Source: CAMQVM01 sp044433365
Lineage (GTDB): Bacteria > Bacteroidota > Bacteroidia > Bacteroidales > Rikenellaceae
Direction: 5' to 3'
Length of the DNA stretch: 17,195 nt
NCBI GenBank assembly: GCA_044433365.1
Contig: JAWXTR010000070.1
Coordinates: forward strand, 1-17,195
Under the pieces are notes generated by a model. It saw nothing but the letters and a program-made list of their open reading frames with translations, made no database searches and had not been told where the DNA came from. Made by a program: the position numbers and the translations under genes. Shown one piece after another: positions 1-7,694 of the stretch. Every line of letters begins with the position of its first letter. Positions within the stretch are counted from its first letter, which is position 1.

Positions 1-507
1 AAGAAAATTATGTTCTATGCTACTCAGGCACGCGAAAACTATCCATATTATCAGCACAAAGAGATAGGCTATAATTACCGAATGAGTAATATATGTGCTG
101 GTATTGGTCGTGGTCAGATGTTTGTTCTAAATGAACATATAGAGCATCATAGGCATATAAATACTCTCTATCAAGAGGCTTTTGCGAGTATTGATGGCAT
201 TACTGTAATGAATAATCCTTCGGATGATTTTAATTCAAACTTCTGGCTTTCGACTATTTTAGTTGATGAAGATAAGGTAGGCGTAGATTACAATGTAATT
301 ATGGAGGCTCTAAAAGAGCAATCTATAGAGAGTCGCCCATTGTGGAAGCCTCTACATCTACAGCCTGTTTTTGCAGGTTGTCCATCGTATGTTAATGGCG
401 TATCTGAAAATCTTTTTAAACAAGGATTATGCCTACCATCAGGACCTTGTGTAAGCGAAGAAGATGTAAAAAATATAGTTAATTTGATTAAAAACACACT
501 TAAATAA
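1..507 (+). CDS. DegT/DnrJ/EryC1/StrS-family sugar aminotransferase, C-terminal part
   Basis: This is the 3' end of a PLP-dependent nucleotide-sugar aminotransferase. The reading frame is open from base 1, so the gene begins outside the window, and the ATG at 10 is internal. The visible 168 residues match the C-terminal half of the family: a block reading HKEIGYNYRMSNICAGIGRG, then the small domain with SRPLWKPLHLQPVF and the late CLPSGPCVSEEDV segment. The PLP-binding lysine lies upstream and cannot be seen. Such enzymes transfer an amino group from glutamate to a 4-keto (or 3-keto) nucleotide sugar in the cytoplasm, making amino sugars for capsule or O-antigen. The stop is one base before the next gene, so it is operonic with the export genes. 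Substrate cannot be told from this fragment. Confidence 0.9.
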   Translation, partial: KKIMFYATQARENYPYYQHKEIGYNYRMSNICAGIGRGQMFVLNEHIEHHRHINTLYQEAFASIDGITVMNNPSDDFNSNFWLSTILVDEDKVGVDYNVIMEALKEQSIESRPLWKPLHLQPVFAGCPSYVNGVSENLFKQGLCLPSGPCVSEEDVKNIVNLIKNTLK

Positions 508-508
508 G

Positions 509-1291
509 ATGAGAAAACTACTCCTATTATCAATGCTGATGTTAGTCTGTTCGTGTGCGTCAGTGAAAAATATAAGCTACTTCCAAGACACTGTGAATGG
601 GACGACAAATGAATTGGCTGAAGTGCAAACAATTAAGGTGCAACCTGAGGATAAGATATCAATTGTCGTAAATAGTAAAGACCCAATGTTGATGCAGCTT
701 GTAAATTTGCCAGATGCTAATGTTAGAGTCTCTGGACAAACAAATAGTACAAACACTGAAGTTTCAGGTTATACTGTAAACAAACAAGGAGAGATTGATT
801 TCCCAGTTTTAGGAAACGTTTATGTTGCTGGACAAACAAGAGAGGAGATTGCCCTCCTTATAAAGAAGAAATTAATATTTGAAGAGGTTGTAAAAGATCC
901 AGTAGTAACTGTCGAGTTTGTAAATCTCACAGTCTCTGTAATGGGAGAGGTTAAAAATCCAGGTAAGTATAATATAGATAAAGAGAAAATCACAATCCTT
1001 GACGCACTGTCTATGGCTGGAGATATGACAATCTATGGTTTAAGAGAGAATGTAATAGTTCTTCGAGAGAGTAAGGGGAAGCAGATTACATATAAGGTGA
1101 ATCTATTAGATGCTCAGAGTTTGTTGCAATCGCCAGCCTATTACCTCACTCAAAATGATATAGTCTATGTTGAGCCTAACAGTGTTAGAGCTCGTCAGTC
1201 GACCGTTAATGGTAATACGGTACGTTCAACATCTTTCTGGCTATCATTGGCATCATTCCTTACAACCGTAACAATTCTTTTTGTAAACTAA
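509..1291 (+). CDS. Wza-like polysaccharide export outer-membrane lipoprotein
   Basis: This 260-residue protein should form or cap the outer-membrane/periplasmic channel for capsule or exopolysaccharide export. The N-terminus is a lipoprotein signal peptide with a lipobox ending VCSC, so Cys16 is the likely lipidated residue. Residues of about 30-115 fit the polysaccharide biosynthesis/export domain (KVQPEDKISIVV near its start). They are followed by an SLBB-like domain of about 118-200 (VSVMGEVKNPGKYNI). A hydrophobic C-terminal segment (about 240-260) could be the membrane-spanning helix of the barrel. The ATG begins one base after the upstream stop, and the co-polymerase/kinase gene starts 7 bases downstream. 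That is the usual order for this export pair. The function follows from family knowledge; the exported polymer is unknown. Confidence 0.9.
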   Translation: MRKLLLLSMLMLVCSCASVKNISYFQDTVNGTTNELAEVQTIKVQPEDKISIVVNSKDPMLMQLVNLPDANVRVSGQTNSTNTEVSGYTVNKQGEIDFPVLGNVYVAGQTREEIALLIKKKLIFEEVVKDPVVTVEFVNLTVSVMGEVKNPGKYNIDKEKITILDALSMAGDMTIYGLRENVIVLRESKGKQITYKVNLLDAQSLLQSPAYYLTQNDIVYVEPNSVRARQSTVNGNTVRSTSFWLSLASFLTTVTILFVN

Positions 1292-1298
1292 TATCACT

Positions 1299-3716
1299 AT
1301 GAATCAAAATACAAATAAAGATATTACTTTAAAAGACCTTTTTGAGATATTTAGAGCCAATATAGTCCTATTTATCTCATCAGTGGTTCTTGCCATGCTT
1401 GCAGCATTTATCTATCTGTCGGCAGTTCCTCCAACTTACACTAGAAAAGCTTCTATCTTGATTAAAGATGAGAAGGAAGGTAAGGGTATTAGTTCAAGTC
1501 AAGTACAAGGTTTTGATGAACTTGGCTTATTTCAATCTAACACGAATATAAACAATGAGCTAACAGTGCTTAAAACTCCTGCATTTATGCAGGAAGTTGT
1601 TAGAAGGCTTGGACTTAACAATAATTATAAAGTCAAAGACAACTACTTTAAATGGCGTGATTTATACAATAATACACCATTTAAAGTAGAGTTAGATAGT
1701 TTAATTGATAAATCTACTATAAGTTTTCATGTATCGTTCAACTCTACAGATGAGTATATCATTACAGATTTAATAGTTGATACAGAACAGTATAATGGGT
1801 CTATTGATGGGAAGTTAGATAATACAATTAAGACTCCGTGGGGAAATCTTAAATTGACAAAGACTCCTTTTTATAGTACAAATATGGCAGATACGCCTTA
1901 TTTATTCTCTCACAATAGTGTTAAAAGTGTAGCTGACAACTATCTTTTAAAATTGAATGTTACTTTACAGAAGAAGGATGCTTCAGTGGTCGATCTTGTA
2001 ATTACAGATGAGGTTCCGCAACGAGCTGATAATACTCTAAATACTTTAATTTCAGTTTATAATGAGAATTGGATTAAGGATAAAAATGAAATCACGCTTA
2101 ATACAAATGCCTTTATAGAGGATAGACTTCGTGTTATTGAACAAGAGTTGGGCGTGGTAGATGGAGATATATCGAGTTTTAAAAGTGAACACTTAATGCC
2201 AGATGTAACGGCAGCAGCAAATATACAATTAACACAATCGACCGAGAATAGATCTCAGCAATTGGTGTTGGAGAATCAGCTCTCAATGGCAAAATATATC
2301 CGCGACTACTTAAAAGATGTAGCTAAAGCTAACGAATTAATCCCTGCAAGTACAGGCATTGAAAGTAGTGCTATTGAAGGTGAAATATCTAAATATAATG
2401 AACTTCTACTACAACGAGATGTCCTACTTGCTAATAGTGGTCAGCGTAACCCTCTTGTTGTTGATATGAATGAGAAACTGGTAGCGATAAAAGCAGGTGT
2501 TGTTCGTTCTGTTGATGAGCTTGTAAACACGTTGTCTATTCAGATTTCAAGTGCGAAAAGAGTAGAACAACAAAATAAAGCTCAACTTGCAGACAACCCA
2601 AATCAAGCCAAAGAGTTAATAAACATCGAACGACAACAGACTGTTAAAGAGGCACTTTATCTATATTTACTTCAAAAACGTGAAGAGAATGAGTTATCTC
2701 AAGCGTTTACAGCCTATAATACTAAAATTATCAGCCTTGCAGATGGATCTGCCAACCCAACAGAGCCTCGCAAACCAATGATACTACTTTTTGCATTAGT
2801 AATTGGTTTTACTATACCTATTATATATCTATTTTTGAGGGAGTCGCTAGACACATTGGTTAAGGGTAAAAAAGATGTCGAGAGTTTGAATATTCCTTAC
2901 ATAGGCTCTATTCCATCCATCGATGCTGATTCTTCGAGAAGAAGGATATTTAAGAGAAAAAGAGTTGTAAACGGGATTTTAGAGGTAGTTGATTCTAAAA
3001 ATAGTCGTAGTTTTTCAAATGAAGCGTTTAGAGTTGTTAGAACAAATCTTGATTTTATATTAGGCAAACAAGATAGTTGTAAAGTGATTCAGGTAATCTC
3101 ATTAAATCCATCATCTGGTAAGAGTTTTATATCTGCAAACCTAGCTAATAGTATGTCTATGAAAAAAGAGGCAAAAGTGTTAGTTATTGATTGCGATATG
3201 CGTAAATATGCACTTAGTAAATATGTAGGTAATCCTAAAAATGGTTTGTCAAACTATCTAAATGGAACTGTCAATAATCTTAACGAAATTATTGTCAAAG
3301 GAGAGATGTCCTTTACACTAGATGTAATTCCTGTGGGAACGATTCCTCCAAATCCATCTGAGTTGCTTTTAACAGATCGTTTTGACAATATGATTAGCGA
3401 GTTGAAATACCGTTATGACTATATCTTTATCGACTGTCCTCCAATCGAGATTGTTCCAGATGCTGCAATTGTAGGAAAACTTTGTGATACATCTATATTT
3501 ATTATTCGTGCAGGTCGTTTCGATAAGCGACTCTTACCAGAAGTGACAGTTGCAAAAGAGAGCGGTAAGTATAATAATATGTGTCTACTACTTAATGATG
3601 TTGGCCTATCATCACGTGGTTATGGTTATGGCTATGGCTATGGTTACGGATATGGATACGGTTATGGTTATGGTTATGGTTATGGCTATGGAGATTCAGA
3701 AGATAATAAAAAATAA
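1299..3716 (+). CDS. Wzc-like polysaccharide co-polymerase and BY-type tyrosine autokinase
   Basis: This 805-residue inner-membrane protein combines a chain-length (Wzz) domain with a cytoplasmic bacterial tyrosine kinase. A first membrane helix lies at about residues 20-45. A long periplasmic part with coiled-coil character (about 270-470) follows, and a second helix lies at about 489-512. The kinase domain has a Walker A motif SSGKS (605-609), a Walker A' motif VIDCDMR (629-635) and a Walker B motif IFIDCPP (709-715). The C-terminus is a tyrosine cluster made of 12 consecutive Gly-Tyr pairs, the expected autophosphorylation site. Cycling between phosphorylated and unphosphorylated forms controls polymer export in this family. 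The gene sits between the Wza-like lipoprotein and a cognate type of phosphatase. The length is normal for Bacteroidota members that fuse both halves. Confidence 0.93.
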   Translation: MNQNTNKDITLKDLFEIFRANIVLFISSVVLAMLAAFIYLSAVPPTYTRKASILIKDEKEGKGISSSQVQGFDELGLFQSNTNINNELTVLKTPAFMQEVVRRLGLNNNYKVKDNYFKWRDLYNNTPFKVELDSLIDKSTISFHVSFNSTDEYIITDLIVDTEQYNGSIDGKLDNTIKTPWGNLKLTKTPFYSTNMADTPYLFSHNSVKSVADNYLLKLNVTLQKKDASVVDLVITDEVPQRADNTLNTLISVYNENWIKDKNEITLNTNAFIEDRLRVIEQELGVVDGDISSFKSEHLMPDVTAAANIQLTQSTENRSQQLVLENQLSMAKYIRDYLKDVAKANELIPASTGIESSAIEGEISKYNELLLQRDVLLANSGQRNPLVVDMNEKLVAIKAGVVRSVDELVNTLSIQISSAKRVEQQNKAQLADNPNQAKELINIERQQTVKEALYLYLLQKREENELSQAFTAYNTKIISLADGSANPTEPRKPMILLFALVIGFTIPIIYLFLRESLDTLVKGKKDVESLNIPYIGSIPSIDADSSRRRIFKRKRVVNGILEVVDSKNSRSFSNEAFRVVRTNLDFILGKQDSCKVIQVISLNPSSGKSFISANLANSMSMKKEAKVLVIDCDMRKYALSKYVGNPKNGLSNYLNGTVNNLNEIIVKGEMSFTLDVIPVGTIPPNPSELLLTDRFDNMISELKYRYDYIFIDCPPIEIVPDAAIVGKLCDTSIFIIRAGRFDKRLLPEVTVAKESGKYNNMCLLLNDVGLSSRGYGYGYGYGYGYGYGYGYGYGYGYGDSEDNKK
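3618..3689 (+). repeat. In-frame 6-bp tandem repeat encoding (Gly-Tyr)12
   Basis: Twelve hexamers of the form GGN-TAY lie in frame at the end of the kinase gene. Codon variants (GGT, GGC, GGA; TAT, TAC) are mixed, so the array is not a pure microsatellite. Unit gain or loss keeps the frame and would change the number of autophosphorylatable tyrosines. Confidence 0.95.
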
Positions 3717-3738
3717 GATTGTTTAAAGTGATGTAATA

Positions 3739-3764
3739 AGCCAACTTTTTTACAGTGGTTGGCT
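3739..3764 (+). other. Small hairpin in the gap after the kinase gene
   Basis: The arms AGCCAAC (3739-3745) and GTTGGCT (3758-3764) pair perfectly around a 12-base loop that carries the T-run. No T-tract follows the right arm, so a classic intrinsic terminator is not supported. It may be a processing or attenuation element between the kinase and phosphatase genes. Confidence 0.3.
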
Positions 3765-3805
3765 AGTTACATAAATTATCTACAGTTCAATATAACTATT
3801 ACTAC

Positions 3806-4534
3806 ATGTTAAATATTTTTTCACGTAAAAAATCACTAATTAAAACCGATTTTTTTAATGATTTTACCGATTTTCATTCTCATATCTTGCCAAGTGTTGA
3901 TGACGGCGTAAAGAGTTTAGAGAGTGCGATTTCTATACTGGATTATTATGAGAGTATTGGTATAAAAAGGGTTGTTTTTACTCCGCATATTATGGAAAAC
4001 TTTTCGGATAATTGTTCAGATTATTTGAAATCAGAATTTAAAAAGTTTACACATAACTTTAGCGGCAATATAGAGCTAAGTTTAGCTGCTGAATATATGT
4101 TAGACAGTGGGTTTTATCACCATTTAGAGAGTGGTAAGATACTGACTGTTTGGGATAATTACATACTTATTGAAACTTCATATTTACTACCTCCAATCAA
4201 TCTATTTGATGCAATAAAAGATATTAAATCTAAAGGTTACTTTATCGTACTTGCACACCCTGAGAGATATGGTTATATGAGAGAGGATGATTTGCTACTT
4301 TTGAAACAAGAAGGTGTTCTTTTTCAATTAAACCTATTATCATTAACAAACTATTATGGAGAAATGGTGCAAAAAAGAGCTATTTTCCTACTTGAAAATG
4401 ATATGTATAATATCATAGGTAGTGATATTCACAACCTAGAGATATTTAAAAGATGGATAGAGCAGGTTTGCCTTAAACCTAAGCATATTAAAATATTGCA
4501 AAAATTAAAAAAGAATAATATATGTGTGGAATAG
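3806..4534 (+). CDS. PHP-family protein-tyrosine phosphatase (CpsB/YwqE-like)
   Basis: This is a 242-residue cytoplasmic metal-dependent phosphatase of the PHP superfamily. The metal-ligand motifs are all visible: DFHSHILPSVDDG (22-34), TPHIM with His61, AEYMLD, AHPERY (150-155) and GSDIH (205-209). In characterised relatives from Gram-positive capsule loci this enzyme dephosphorylates the tyrosine tail of the export kinase. The adjacent kinase makes that the likely substrate here, although that is inference. It takes the place of the low-molecular-weight Wzb phosphatase of enterobacteria. It starts 89 bases after the kinase stop, and its last 13 bases overlap glmS in another frame. The length is normal for the family. 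Confidence 0.88.
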   Translation: MLNIFSRKKSLIKTDFFNDFTDFHSHILPSVDDGVKSLESAISILDYYESIGIKRVVFTPHIMENFSDNCSDYLKSEFKKFTHNFSGNIELSLAAEYMLDSGFYHHLESGKILTVWDNYILIETSYLLPPINLFDAIKDIKSKGYFIVLAHPERYGYMREDDLLLLKQEGVLFQLNLLSLTNYYGEMVQKRAIFLLENDMYNIIGSDIHNLEIFKRWIEQVCLKPKHIKILQKLKKNNICVE

Positions 4535-6366
4535 TAGGCTATATAGGCAGTAAGGATGCTTATCCAATCCTAATAAAGGGTTTAAAACGATTAGAGTATC
4601 GAGGTTATGATAGTGCAGGAGTTGCACTTTTGGACAGTGACAATAATCTTAATATCTACAAAGAGAAGGGAAAGGTGTCGGAGCTAGAGGCTTATGTCAA
4701 GAGCCGCAACACTAATGGCTCTATTGGTATTGCTCACACTCGTTGGGCAACTCACGGCGAACCTTGTCAACGTAATTCTCACCCTCACTACTCAGAGTCG
4801 GAGCGTTTGGCGATAATACATAATGGCATTATTGAGAACTATGCAACTCTAAAAGCAAACCTTCAAAATGAGGGTTACACATTCAAGAGCGACACTGATA
4901 CTGAGGTTCTGATTCAACTTATCGAACACGTGCAGCAGAGCAATAATCTCGATCTTTTATCGGCTGTTCAAGTATCACTTCATCAAGTTATCGGAGCTTA
5001 TGCCATAGCAATATTGGATCGTGAAACTCCTAACCAAATCATTGCAGCACGCAAAAGTAGTCCACTTGTCGTAGGAGTTGGAGATAACGAATTCTTTTTA
5101 GGTTCTGATGCTACACCTATCATCGAATATACCGACAAGGTTGTTTATCTCAATGATGGTGAAATCGCAGTAATGACTCTTGGCGAGGAGCTAAAAGTGG
5201 TAGATATTGACAATGCTGAGGTAACACCTGAGATTAAGACTATAGAGCTAACACTTGGTCAAATTGAGAAAGGTGGCTATCCTCACTTTATGCTCAAAGA
5301 GATCTACGAGCAACCTGAGCGACTTAAAGATTGTATGAGTGGTCGTGTCAACTTGGAGCTAAATCGTATCTCGATGGCATCGGTGATTGACAACAAAGAT
5401 AGATTGATGAATGCCTCTCGATTTATCATCGTAGCTTGTGGTACATCATGGCACGCTGCGCTTATTGGTAAACAACTCTTAGAGACCTACACCGATATCC
5501 CAGTAGATGTAGAGTATTCCTCAGAGTTTCGCTATCGTAAACCAGTAATTAAACCAACTGATGTAGTTATTGCAATCTCACAATCGGGAGAGACTGCCGA
5601 CACTTTAGCTGCTATTGAATTGGCTCATGAAAAGGGTGCTTTCGTTTATGGTATTTGTAATGCTGTAGGTTCTTCAATCGCACGCCTCACAGATTCAGGA
5701 GCATACACTCATGTAGGTCCAGAGATAGGGGTCGCTTCAACTAAAGCATTTACAGGACAAGTAACAGTATTAACAATGTTAGCCCTTGCCATCGGTCGTA
5801 AACGAGGAATAATACAAGATAAAGAGCGTCTAAAATTGGTTCACGAATTAAATTCTATTCCTGATAAGATAGAGGAGGTTTTAAAATGTAATGATTTTAT
5901 TAAAGACCTATCTTATACCTTTACCTATGCTCATAATTTCCTATATCTTGGACGTGGCTACAACTACCCTGTTGCACTTGAGGGGGCATTAAAACTAAAA
6001 GAGATATCATATATCCATGCTGAAGGCTATCCTGCAGCAGAGATGAAACATGGTCCTATTGCACTTATAGATAGCGAAATGCCTGTGGTAGTAATTGCAA
6101 CTCACAATGAGATGTATGAGAAGGTATTGAGTAATATACAAGAGCTAAAAGCACGAGGAGCACGAATAGTAGCAATTGTAACAAAAGGTGATTTGCAGAT
6201 GAAAACAATTGCTGATTACACAATCGAAATACCTGAAACTTTAGAATGTTTTGAACCTCTACTAACTACCATACCACTACAACTTTTATCATACCATATA
6301 GCAGTATGTAAAGGTAAAGATGTAGACCAACCTCGCAATTTGGCTAAGTCTGTTACGGTGGAATAA
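4522..6366 (+). CDS. glmS: Glutamine--fructose-6-phosphate aminotransferase (isomerising)
   Basis: GlmS makes glucosamine-6-phosphate from fructose-6-phosphate and glutamine, the committed step to UDP-GlcNAc for peptidoglycan, LPS and capsule. The 614-residue length is standard. The protein begins MCGIVGYIG, so Cys2 becomes the N-terminal nucleophile of the glutaminase domain after Met removal. HTRWATHGEP (from 72) and HNGIIENY are in the same domain. Two SIS isomerase domains follow, marked by CGTSWHAA (from Cys306), SQSGETADT and the invariant C-terminus LAKSVTVE with the active-site lysine at 609. The start is fixed by the required Cys2 and lies inside the last codons of the phosphatase gene. 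That overlap implies translational coupling with the capsule operon. No ribozyme-like leader is present. No damage is seen. Confidence 0.97.
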   Translation: MCGIVGYIGSKDAYPILIKGLKRLEYRGYDSAGVALLDSDNNLNIYKEKGKVSELEAYVKSRNTNGSIGIAHTRWATHGEPCQRNSHPHYSESERLAIIHNGIIENYATLKANLQNEGYTFKSDTDTEVLIQLIEHVQQSNNLDLLSAVQVSLHQVIGAYAIAILDRETPNQIIAARKSSPLVVGVGDNEFFLGSDATPIIEYTDKVVYLNDGEIAVMTLGEELKVVDIDNAEVTPEIKTIELTLGQIEKGGYPHFMLKEIYEQPERLKDCMSGRVNLELNRISMASVIDNKDRLMNASRFIIVACGTSWHAALIGKQLLETYTDIPVDVEYSSEFRYRKPVIKPTDVVIAISQSGETADTLAAIELAHEKGAFVYGICNAVGSSIARLTDSGAYTHVGPEIGVASTKAFTGQVTVLTMLALAIGRKRGIIQDKERLKLVHELNSIPDKIEEVLKCNDFIKDLSYTFTYAHNFLYLGRGYNYPVALEGALKLKEISYIHAEGYPAAEMKHGPIALIDSEMPVVVIATHNEMYEKVLSNIQELKARGARIVAIVTKGDLQMKTIADYTIEIPETLECFEPLLTTIPLQLLSYHIAVCKGKDVDQPRNLAKSVTVE

Positions 6367-6521
6367 ATTATTAAAACTACGTTTAATATAGAGAACTCCC
6401 CTATAGCTAGAGAGTACCCAATAATCAGAAAAACAGAACGCAAAACCTAAAATAGTAACCCAGCTCACAGCACTGACATAACTCTAAAAAGTGTTATTAG
6501 CAAAAGAGGTTTTGCAAATTT

Positions 6522-6548
6522 ACCAAAAAGTAAAAAAAACTTTTTGGT
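6522..6548 (+). terminator. Possible terminator hairpin downstream of glmS
   Basis: The arms ACCAAAAAGT (6522-6531) and ACTTTTTGGT (6539-6548) are perfect 10-bp complements with a 7-base A loop. The stem is AT-rich and has no T-tract after it apart from the Ts in its right arm, so termination strength is uncertain. It lies 156 bases after glmS and 65 bases before the next gene, a natural end for the capsule operon. The rest of the 6367-6612 gap shows only an 11-base inverted match to a repeat-end motif (6392-6402). Confidence 0.4.
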
Positions 6549-6612
6549 CGTCCTCATACGCTTAAACAAAATCTAATTTATAATAATTAAATAACACAAA
6601 TTAAAGAAGATT

Positions 6613-7218
6613 ATGAAAACAAAAAAATTACTTTTAACACTACTCCTATTTATTGCATGTTTAGGTGTGGTAAATGCGCAATCTCGCTCCAATGAGATTG
6701 AAAACAAATGGTTTGCAGGAGTAGGAGTTGGTACCTTAGTCTATGTAGGTGAGTTTGATGGCGATATGAGCTTTACTGACCGTATGTCGACAGGTATGAA
6801 CATCTCTTTTGGTAGATGGATATCACCATATCTAGCAGTAAAGCTTGAATATAGTGGTATAAAAGCTAGAGAATATGTTGCCTCTAACGGTACATATATC
6901 GAAAACAAATGGAACCTATCAAACTATCATGCTGATGTAATGCTTAATACAATGAATCTGTTTGGAGGATATAAATCAGATCGTGTATATAACATCTATC
7001 CATATATAGGGGTTGGTACTGCACGTAATGGTGAAATTAAAGAGAGTGTATTTGCATTTACATCAGGTATCCAAAATAGCTTTGCTGTAAGCCAATCATT
7101 TGATTTTAATTTTGATGTTAAAGGCACTATTGTAAATCAATCTTTAGATGGTCGTGTAGGAGGTCGCAAAGTCGAGGGTTTTTGGGTTTTCTCTGTTGGA
7201 GCAACTTATAAATTCTAG
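6613..7218 (+). CDS. Outer-membrane beta-barrel protein of OmpA-barrel/OprF-like type
   Basis: This 201-residue exported protein is predicted to be a small outer-membrane barrel. It has a clean signal peptide (about residues 1-22, cleavage near VNAQ). Alternating hydrophobic strands with aromatic girdles follow (GVGVGTLVYVGEF, NISFGRWISPYLAVKLEY, YPYIGVGTA), and it ends in the terminal Phe typical of barrels (VFSVGATYKF). It carries only the barrel and has no OmpA peptidoglycan-binding domain, which longer relatives append. It has its own leader region after a hairpin, so it is probably a separate transcription unit from glmS. Its substrate or role is not known; a structural or small-pore function is the family default. 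Confidence 0.75.
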   Translation: MKTKKLLLTLLLFIACLGVVNAQSRSNEIENKWFAGVGVGTLVYVGEFDGDMSFTDRMSTGMNISFGRWISPYLAVKLEYSGIKAREYVASNGTYIENKWNLSNYHADVMLNTMNLFGGYKSDRVYNIYPYIGVGTARNGEIKESVFAFTSGIQNSFAVSQSFDFNFDVKGTIVNQSLDGRVGGRKVEGFWVFSVGATYKF

Positions 7219-7243
7219 GTATCTTCTAATTATTCTACACATT

Positions 7244-7491
7244 CAATTACAACATTATAATGGAAATATTAGAGACCATAATAATCGCCATAGTAGAGGG
7301 TTTAACAGAGTTTTTGCCTGTCTCATCGACTGGGCATATGATTATAGCACAAGATTTGATAGGTGTTGAGAGTACATCCTTTGTAAAGGCATTTACAGTA
7401 ATAATACAGTTTGGAGCTATATTATCGGTTGTAGTGCTCTACTGGAAGCAATTTTTCAAGTCATGGAATTTATATCGAAAACTTATTATAG
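7244..7491 (+). repeat. Left copy of a 248-bp direct repeat (5' end of uppP)
   Basis: This segment matches 14576-14823 with six substitutions and no gaps by hand alignment, about 97.6% identity. It runs from 16 bases before the uppP ATG to the G where the reading frame departs from uppP. The partner is the start of an intact uppP 7332 bases downstream. The two copies flank the whole fimbrial block. Confidence 0.95.
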
Positions 7492-7502
7492 GAAACTTCT
7501 AA
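7260..7502 (+). pseudogene. Truncated 5' fragment of uppP
   Basis: The 80-residue product matches residues 1-77 of the intact UppP encoded at 14592 with two substitutions (Met for Ile in the SSTGH(M/I)I stretch, Ser for Pro after VEST). It then breaks off into Gly-Asn-Phe-stop. The break coincides with the start of a dispersed repeat (GGAAACTTCTAA), which supplies the last three codons and the stop. The fragment keeps the N-terminal active-site region (EGLTEFLPVSSTGH) but lacks the PGVSRS motif and most membrane helices. It cannot be an active phosphatase. No uppP-like sequence follows the break, so this is a rearrangement end, not a frameshift. Confidence 0.92.
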
Positions 7503-7650
7503 AAATTGGATTTTAACGCTTTTTTATTTTAAGACTTCATCTTTGAATTTTGCAAATAAAGGAGGTAGAAGCTACTACAGCCATATTAGAAAAATCTAAA
7601 GCGTTAAAATGAAAAATCGAATAAAACCAATTATTAAAACTCCCCTTAAA
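7491..7650 (+). repeat. Dispersed intergenic repeat, copy 1 (MITE-like, about 160 bp)
   Basis: It starts GGAAACTTCTAAAA and ends near AACTCCCCTTAAA, whose complement (TTTAAGGGGAGTT) loosely mirrors the start. Inside are perfect 13-bp inverted arms ATTTTAACGCTTT (7510-7522) and AAAGCGTTAAAAT (7598-7610). Between them lies a core at 7531-7586 that is about 90% identical to 8324-8377 in copy 2. The core carries AAATAAAGGAGG. No coding potential is seen. It fills most of the gap between the uppP fragment and the first DUF3575 gene. Confidence 0.7.
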
Positions 7651-7694
7651 ATATAGAATCCACCTTAATATTAAATAATTAAATTAATAAATAA

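Noticed and set aside
3618..3689. Regular 6-bp repeats that could be read as a CRISPR-like or assembly-artefact array
   Set aside because: The units are in-frame Gly-Tyr codons at the end of a kinase with a known tyrosine tail, there are no spacers, and codons vary, so it is neither CRISPR nor a collapsed artefact.
6367..6612. A tRNA, small RNA or riboswitch in the glmS downstream gap
   Set aside because: No cloverleaf, riboswitch core or glmS-ribozyme-like sequence could be recognised; only a hairpin and a repeat-end match were found.
7260..7502. A short UppP as a functional 80-residue protein
   Set aside because: It lacks PGVSRS and most membrane helices and ends in repeat-encoded codons; an intact copy exists at 14592.
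7503..7694. A continuation of uppP after a simple frameshift
   Set aside because: No frame in this stretch encodes the next UppP residues (AFIPAAIFG onward); the sequence is a dispersed repeat.
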